The position numbers and the translations under genes are program-made. Positions 1 to 10,446 of a stretch of DNA of 10,446 nt are shown piece by piece. This DNA comes from Baffinella frigidus. Its lineage: Eukaryota; Cryptophyceae; Cryptomonadales; Baffinellaceae. The DNA lies in NCBI GenBank assembly GCA_026770585.1, contig MU646548.1, forward strand, positions 296,491 through 306,936, in the 5' to 3' direction. Each line of letters begins with the position of its first letter. Position 1 is the first letter of the stretch. The notes under the pieces are model-generated. The model saw nothing but the letters and a program-made list of their open reading frames with translations, was not told the origin of the DNA and made no database searches.

Positions 1-424
1 CTCTCCCGCTCTCTCTCTCTTGCTCTCTCTCGCATTCGCAGAGATCTTTGTTGACACCGAATCATCCGGGCGGCATAGGCACCAACCGCCAAGTCTACCA
101 CGCCAGGCTCTTGGGTAGGGTATTCCAGGCCCGTTCTTGAAGCCATTGGCCCGTTCTTGGAACCGTTTTCTGCTGAAAATTTACTTTTGAATACCGTTTT
201 ACCTTGAAAAATGACTTTTGAATATCCCCCCCTCCAATCCTGCGTGGCTAGCGCTCCTCCCGCATTCGCAGAGACCTTTCTTGATGCCGAATGAACCAAA
301 AACAATTGATACCGAACCAGCCCTTTGTTGATACCGAATCAACCAAACTTTCTTTGATACGGAATCAAGGAACCTTGGTTGGTGCCGAATCAAACACGCC
401 CACCACGCGAGCCCCTCCCCACTT
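1..424. repeat. Upstream non-genic stretch: CT tract and short direct repeats
   Basis: A CT-rich tract (1-32) runs into CGCATTCGCAGAGATCTTTG. A second copy of that segment (CGCATTCGCAGAGACCTTTC) is near 260. Several TTGATACCGAATCAACCAAA-like units follow at 280-391. CCCGTTCTTGGAACCGTT-like units repeat around 130-165. I see no supported gene. Confidence 0.6.
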
Positions 425-568
425 TCACCTCGGAAGATAACTGAATCAGTTCCATTTCAACAGGAGGTTGAATAGGAGAAATAAGTTAGGGCATAGCAAA
501 TTTAATGAGGCTTCCTAATTAAACGAAAACGCGAATTAGAGAACTGGTTCAGTTATCTCTCGAGATGA
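425..568. mobile_element. 144-bp foldback element, family A, copy 1
   Basis: Terminal inverted repeats read TCACCTCGGAAGATAACTGA at the left and the inverse of TCATCTCGAGAGATAACTGA at the right. ACTT occurs on both sides, a possible 4-bp target duplication. The interior (GGAGGTTGRATAG, CAGTTAGGGCATAG-like, CCTAATTAAACG) is shared with the copy at 7054. It is non-coding. Confidence 0.85.
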
Positions 569-715
569 ACTTAGCAGCTTCCCCCCGGATATCCGGGGGA
601 AATGCGGTTAGAATCCAACGCAAATGGACAAGATTTTAGTACAAATCGTTTAGATGGACTCTAACCGTGAAGCCACCGGAGGCTGCTAAGTGGCCGAGGC
701 TGGCTGTCACGGTTT

Positions 716-965
716 TCTCGTCCTGGAAACATTGCCACCTCCTGGACACACCGTCACATCCTGAAACCATGACTTGGACACACTGTCTCGTCCGGAAACC
801 ACGTCCTGGAACCGCTGTCTCGTCCTGGCAACGCGGTCTGGAACCACGGTCGTGTCCTGAAACCACGTCTTGGACCCTCTGTCGCGTCCTGCTAAACACT
901 GTCTCGTCCTGGGATTACGTCCTGGACACACTGTCTCGTCCTGGACACGCTGTCGCGTCCCGTTC
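716..965. repeat. Degenerate minisatellite of CTCGTCCTGGAAAC/CTGGACACACTG units
   Basis: CGTCCTGGAAAC, CGTCCTGGACAC and GTCTCGTCC recur roughly every 15-25 bp through this interval. Open frames on both strands here are by-products of the repeat and show no family features. Confidence 0.75.
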
Positions 966-1134
966 CGCTGACGCTGACACGGCCGCACGTCCCTACAGCT
1001 GAACATCTTCTGGCACGGCGTGCGCACGTCCCTCCCCGTCTTCGAGGGATGCGCCGCCCCGACAAAGGGCTCCAATGATCCTTCGGGCCCCCCTGAGGTG
1101 CGGGCGGAAGGTGTAGAGTAATAAACACGAGAGG

Positions 1135-1136
<2 letters not shown>

Positions 1137-1175
<39 letters not shown>
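1137..1175. repeat. (CT)n microsatellite
   Basis: About 19 uninterrupted TC units ending in CCAG. The flanking GGGCGGAAGGTGTAGAGTAA (from 1101) recurs near 1620 as GGGCGGAAGGTGCAGAGTAA. Confidence 0.95.
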
Positions 1176-1176
<1 letters not shown>

Positions 1177-1273
1177 GAAAGGGCTCCAACGCCCCATCGG
1201 GCCCGCCTCAGAACGAGGCACCGACGGGTCCGCCTCCGGACACAGCTCTCTTGTAAAGTCACTCCGGCCATCC

Positions 1274-1395
1274 TACAGGGATACCTCGCTCATAAGAAAC
1301 CGCCTCCCCCTAGGAACCTACAGTAGACCTATGCCTAGGGCCCTACGGTGGTCCTAAGGGGGGGGGCAGTCTCTTATGAGCGAGGTACCCCTGTA
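1274..1395. mobile_element. 122-bp TA-ended miniature element, family B, copy upstream of tenA
   Basis: Left end TACAGGGATACCTCGCTCAT, right end the inverse of TACAGGGGTACCTCGCTCAT. The interior is rich in CCTAGG/CCTAC palindromic pieces (CCCCCTAGGAACCTACAGTA). It is the same family as the cluster after 9008. Confidence 0.85.
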
Positions 1396-1503
1396 CACGG
1401 GACTGTATATCCCCAGAGCCTCAGGATGGCCAAGATTGGGCGCGGCCGTGCCCGCCGTCCATCGAATACCCTTTAGCTGGTTTCTGCTTCGATCCTCTGC
1501 ACA

Positions 1504-1574
1504 GGGGGGCGTGGTGTCATCCGAAAGGAAGCATGGCCTTTCTGCAGACCAGTTCCAGTGTCCGCCTATGGTGG
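1504..1574 (+). repeat. Dispersed repeat D, forward copy
   Basis: CATCCGAAAGGAAGCATGGC...CCAGTTCCAGTGTCCGCCTA is the near inverse of 3610-3683. It carries no recognisable coding content. Confidence 0.8.
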
Positions 1575-1989
1575 GAGCTCGAAGAACCTCAAGGACCTAA
1601 AGGATCCTGAGGGGGTTGCGGGCGGAAGGTGCAGAGTAATAATAATAAAATCGGCGAGGGTGGCGACGCAGCCTCCGAGGCCTCGATGGTACCTCTAGAC
1701 CCATGATTTTTTACGACCCATGATTTTTAGGCGTATGTAAAAAAAGTGCCGAAAAAAAAATTTCGGTCTGCATCACGCGCTGTAATTTGTTTGTTACAAC
1801 ATAAGAAATACCCACTCGGTGGGCTACGAGGGTTTCGTTGACCCCGGATTCCGGTGTTGCGTGACCAATTTGCATGGGGGAAAACCTTCAAGTTAATTGT
1901 CTTCAGGTAAGTTGACTTTTGATGAAAGGTTCGTAGTTCACCGTGTGGGTGTCGCCCCGTTTCAGAGACGACTCCTCCGCCCTCTATGG

Positions 1990-2070
1990 TGGGGTTAGGG
2001 TTTAGGGGTTTGGGTTTATGTCGCAGGGCTTAGGTTTTCGGGTTTGTGTCTTAGGGCGTAGGGTTTACCG
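1990..2070 (-). repeat. Degenerate telomere-like TTTAGGG repeats upstream of tenA
   Basis: GGGGTTAGGGTTTAGGGGTT and later TTAGGTTTTCGGGTTT, TTAGGGCGTAGGGTTT. The orientation is opposite to the CCCTAAA arrays in the introns. Confidence 0.75.
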
Positions 2071-2645
2071 AGTTTACTCGAAATTGAAATACGGTTTTTG
2101 AAACCCATCGGTGTGCGGGCCTGAAATAATGCAGTATCATCTCGGTCGATGTGGACCATAAATCTGAATCTTAAATCCAGTACATTCAATTGCGGTTCCC
2201 GATTTTGGAATTTGGTCACAGGGCGGGTCGGGTGGGGTTACGTGCAATTTTCAAAAATGCACTACTCGGGAACCCATTTCCCCCCGGAAATGCTATCACT
2301 TTTTTCTGCCCGAAAATTCGCTAGCTCCATTCTCCGGGGGGGTCAGCGATGTTAGGCCATTTTTTTCGCGGTGGGTGTGCGGTCCCGAAGTTTTGCTATG
2401 GTAACGTCCGCGAAACATAGGTGTCTACGGTCCTCAAATTTAAGGCCCGCAGAGAAACCCTTGGGAATCCATGGTCATCCCGTTATTTCCGTTGGAATAG
2501 TGACTTTGGTGCCGCCAAAAGTGACTTTGGTGCCGCTCAAAAGTGGCTCTTGTCCAAAAGTGGTCCTTTGATCGCAGCGACGCAGCTGTAAACCAACCAG
2601 CAAAAAAAGGAAACTTCAAAAGATACGTGAAGAGCAAGCGGCGCA

Positions 2646-8840
<6,195 letters not shown>

Positions 8841-8846
<6 letters not shown>

Positions 8847-8900
8847 CCAGGGGACAAGTAGCCAGGGGACAAGTAGCCAGGGGACAAGTAGCCAGGGGAC
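8841..8900. repeat. 15-bp tandem repeat, four perfect units, across the tenA stop codon
   Basis: Four consecutive units of AAGTAGCCAGGGGAC. The first unit supplies the last Lys codon and the TAG stop. The fourth runs into the intronless tail copy. The units are identical, which implies recent expansion. Confidence 0.97.
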
Positions 8901-8960
8901 ATTCGGCAAGCCGGGTTCTCTCGAGACTGCCTTGTTCGATAATGCACGCTGCACACGTAG
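8899..8960 (+). pseudogene. Intronless, decayed second copy of the tenA 3' coding end
   Basis: The bases run from ACATTCGGCAAG (exon 6 end) straight into TCTCTCGAG...TTCGATAATGCA (exon 7), with no trace of the 378-bp intron 6. It reads FGKPGSLETALFDNA against FGKAISLEAGFFDNA in the gene, with the same codon count up to NA; a small deletion then shifts the last codons before a TAG. It is probably either a reverse-transcribed tail fragment or a tandem copy made before intron 6 was inserted. Confidence 0.75.
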
Positions 8961-9007
8961 GTTTAGGGCTTAGGAGTGGGGTCTAGGGTTGAGGTTTCCT
9001 GCACAAG

Positions 9008-9093
9008 TACAGGGGTACCTCGCTCATAAGAAACGCCCGCCTCCCTAGGACCACCAGAAGGCCTTCGTAGGACTCGGCATAGTCCTGCGAAGC
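9008..9093. mobile_element. Family B element, left end only (truncated)
   Basis: TACAGGGGTACCTCGCTCAT then AAGAAACGCCCGCCTCCCTAGG match the family B left half. It then changes to a different hairpin-forming sequence (CTTCGTAGGACTCGGCATAG). No matching right end follows. Confidence 0.75.
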
Positions 9094-9257
9094 TTCGTAC
9101 ACCGCTTTCGGTATTTTCAGTGTTTTCCAGGTCAGTACAAATGTGTCATCGGGCATGAGCGGTTTTCGCAAATGTTGGCCACCCACCGATACGAAATGAT
9201 GAACAATGGCTCCAATTCCACCCAGGGATGCTCGCATTTTTCGTGTTGCCTGAAGAC
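9094..9257. other. Unassigned stretch between truncated family B end and foldback
   Basis: Non-repetitive sequence covered by a minus-strand open frame of 100 residues (9285-8983). That frame runs into the family B terminus, which contributes a SEVPLYL peptide, so it is unlikely to be a real protein. It may be interior sequence of a larger element or a decayed gene piece. Confidence 0.4.
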
Positions 9258-9431
9258 TACCACACGAGGCTACCCATGCGAACATAATAAAAGGGACTTT
9301 TAAAGTTTTGTGGGGAAATGATCACGGATAAGGTAACCGACCGACCGCTCAGCGGTCGGTAACGTGCTCATTCCCCCACAAAACTTCCAATGTGCCTTTT
9401 ATTCTGTTCGCATGGGTAGCCTCGTGTGGTA
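9258..9431. mobile_element. 174-bp foldback element with long arms, TA ends
   Basis: It starts TACCACACGAGGCTACCCAT and ends with the exact inverse. The arms continue through GCGAACA.AATAAAAGG and AGTTTTGTGGGG to a central ACCGACCGCTCAGCGGTCGGT palindrome near 9340-9360, so almost the whole element can fold. Its right-hand TA is shared with the family B element at 9430. Confidence 0.88.
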
Positions 9432-9550
9432 CAGGGGTGCCTCGCTCAAAAGAAACCGCCCCCCCCCTAGGACCACCGTAGGGCCCTAGACATAGGCGTA
9501 CTGTAGGGTCCTACCGGGAGGCGCTTTCTTATGAGCGAGGTACCCCTGTA
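9430..9550. mobile_element. Family B element, complete copy (121 bp)
   Basis: TACAGGGGTGCCTCGCTCAA at the left; inverse of TACAGGGGTACCTCGCTCAT at the right. The internal CCTAGGACCACCGTAGGGCC and CTACTGTAGGGTCCTA are also mutually inverted. It shares TA with the foldback to its left and with the family C element to its right. Confidence 0.88.
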
Positions 9551-9652
9551 TCCCTCAAGTGACCATAGGGTGAATTTTCACCCCGACTCGCCCTAGGCAG
9601 GTCCTAGGGCCCTACCGTAGGGCGTATGCGCCTACTGGTCACCTACGGGATA
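9549..9652. mobile_element. Family C element, copy 1 (104 bp)
   Basis: TATCCCTCAAGTGACCATAG at the left and GGTCACCTACGGGATA at the right. The interior includes CTCGCCCTAGGCAGGTCCTA and CCTACCGTAGGGCGTATGCG, shared with the copy at 10113. Confidence 0.82.
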
Positions 9653-9736
9653 AGCAGTCTCGAAATCGAGAGAGTGCCCCGCACGTCGCGCACAGGCTTT
9701 CCGGTTCACACTTTATCTGATTAGATTCCACTTAAG

Positions 9737-9793
9737 TACAGGGGTACCTCGCTGATAAGAAACAGCCCAACCTTCTAGGACCACCATAGGGCC
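9737..9793. mobile_element. Family B element, left end only (truncated)
   Basis: TACAGGGGTACCTCGCTGAT then AAGAAACAGCCC and TAGGACCACCATAGGGCC match family B. The sequence then departs at GCGCGCAACC, so the right half is lost. Confidence 0.75.
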
Positions 9794-9809
9794 GCGCGCA
9801 ACCACCCGA

Positions 9810-10112
9810 TACAGGAGTACCTCGCTCACAAGAAACGCCCACCCCCCTGGGACCACCATAGGGCCCTAGCTAGGCGTAGGCCTACTGTAGGGTCCTAGGG
9901 GGAGGCGGCTTCTTAGGAGCGAGGTACCCGTACCCCTGTACCTCGCTCATCAGAAACGCCCACCCCCCTAGGACCACCATAGGGCCCTAGGCGTAGGCCT
10001 ACTGTAGGGTCCTAGGAGGAGGCGGCTTCTTATGAGCGAGGTACCCCTGTACCTCGCTCATCAGAAACGCCCACCCCCCTAGAACCACCATGGGGCCCAA
10101 GCGTAGGCCTAC
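9810..10112. mobile_element. Tandem family B array, units fused through their inverted ends
   Basis: Unit 1 spans about 9810-9940, unit 2 about 9939-10051, and unit 3 starts at 10050 and is cut at 10112 by a family C element. Neighbouring units share one CCCCTGTACCTCGCTCAT terminus instead of having two ends. The internal CTAGGCGTAGGCCTACTGTA segment is nearly identical between units. Confidence 0.8.
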
Positions 10113-10216
10113 TATCCCTTAAGTGGCGGACGGGCGAATATTCGCCCTAACTCGCCCTAGGCAGGTCCTAGGACCCTACCGTAGGGCGTATGCGCCCACT
10201 CGCCGCTAAAAGGATA
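10113..10216. mobile_element. Family C element, copy 2 (104 bp), inside a family B unit
   Basis: TATCCCTTAAGTGGCGGACG at the left and GCCGCTAAAAGGATA at the right. It has the same length as the copy at 9549 and the same interior (CTCGCCCTAGGCAGGTCCTA, CCTACCGTAGGGCGTATGCG). It interrupts a family B unit just after CTAC, consistent with TA targeting. Confidence 0.82.
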
Positions 10217-10318
10217 GGGTTCTAGGGTGTGTGGGTTTCGTATGAGCGGCGCGTAAGAAACGCGGCTGAGAGAGCCTCGTGCTCCCGGAGCGCCGCACTC
10301 ATCAGCAGCTCCGTGTAC

Positions 10319-10446
10319 TCCTAAACACCCGCCCCCCTAGGACCACCTTAGGGCCCTAGGCGTAGGCCTACTGTAGGGTCCTAGGGGCAGGCGGCTTCTT
10401 AGGAGCGAGGTACCCGTACCCCTGTAACTCGCTCATCAGAAACGCC
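10319..10446. mobile_element. Further family B unit, with the start of another at the window edge
   Basis: CCCCCCTAGGACCACCTTAG through CTACTGTAGGGTCCTAGGGG to CTTAGGAGCGAGGTACCCGT, and then a new CCCTGTAACTCGCTCATCAG start that runs off the window. The left terminus is diverged. Confidence 0.7.

Larger units (their letters stand above)
1396..2645. other. Non-genic 5' flank of tenA
   Basis: It holds repeat D (1504-1574), a 17-bp-period GACCCATGATTTTT pair (1698-1728), degenerate TTTAGGG repeats (about 1990-2070) and a GTGACTTTGGTGCCGC tandem repeat (about 2500-2560). No gene or clear promoter element can be recognised. The tenA promoter is presumably in the last few hundred bases. Confidence 0.55.

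Noticed and set aside
1-45. CT tract ending CATTCGCAG as the acceptor of an upstream gene
   Set aside because: The following sequence has no recognisable coding content, and the same CGCATTCGCAG segment recurs at 260 as part of a repeat.
707-1271. Overlapping minus-strand open frames of 92-160 residues
   Set aside because: They are produced by the minisatellite and by the CT tract (Arg-Glu runs). There is no domain, and all three frames stay open because of the repeat.
1376-1600. 74-residue frame beginning MSEVPLYTG
   Set aside because: The start is encoded by the family B terminal repeat. The same peptide arises at 9000-9030 on the minus strand, so it marks the element, not a gene.
8999-9010. 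CCTGCACAAGTA next to the truncated family B element looks like a third copy of the gene's last codons
   Set aside because: Only about 12 bases match, too short to separate from chance.

Overview
This is a nuclear window from a eukaryote. It holds one gene I can support: a split gene on the + strand for a TenA/THI-4 family protein (thiaminase-2 type, thiamin pyrimidine salvage). Seven short GC-rich exons between 2646 and 8846, all with GT-AG introns, join without a frame break into a 226-residue protein of normal family length. No bacterial operon structure, tRNA, rRNA or CRISPR array is visible. TTTAGGG-type telomere-like repeats, long CT microsatellites used as polypyrimidine tracts, and many short foldback elements suggest a protist with a repeat-rich genome. 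A photosynthetic alveolate (a chromerid such as Chromera, or a dinoflagellate) is my best guess. This is an inference from repeat type and style, not a demonstrated identification.

Layout. 1-2645 is gene-poor: CT tracts, short direct repeats, a 144-bp foldback element (425-568), a CTGGAAAC/CTGGACAC minisatellite (about 716-965), a (CT)n tract, a TA-ended miniature element (1274-1395) and degenerate TTTAGGG repeats. 2646-8846 is the tenA-like gene. Its introns carry the repeats: a foldback in intron 1; a palindrome and three CT-rich modules in intron 2; a TATCAATAAAG array and long (TA)n in intron 3; CCCGAAA/CCCTAAA arrays in introns 4, 5 and 6; and several foldback elements in intron 5. 8847-8960 holds a 15-bp tandem repeat and a decayed, intronless second copy of the gene's 3' coding end. 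9008-10446 is a pile-up of short TA-ended inverted-repeat elements (two families plus a large foldback), several abutting or truncated.

The most unusual feature is that the gene is surrounded by pieces of its own exons. The end of exon 2 (with its donor site) recurs downstream, once inverted and once direct. The head of exon 3 recurs upstream. A hybrid of exon 4 head and exon 3 tail lies inside intron 3. The end of exon 5 recurs beyond a foldback element. The joined tail of exons 6 and 7 recurs after the stop codon. These look like scars of repeated local duplication and template switching at splice boundaries, with intron growth by repeat insertion. The functional reading frame is still intact.
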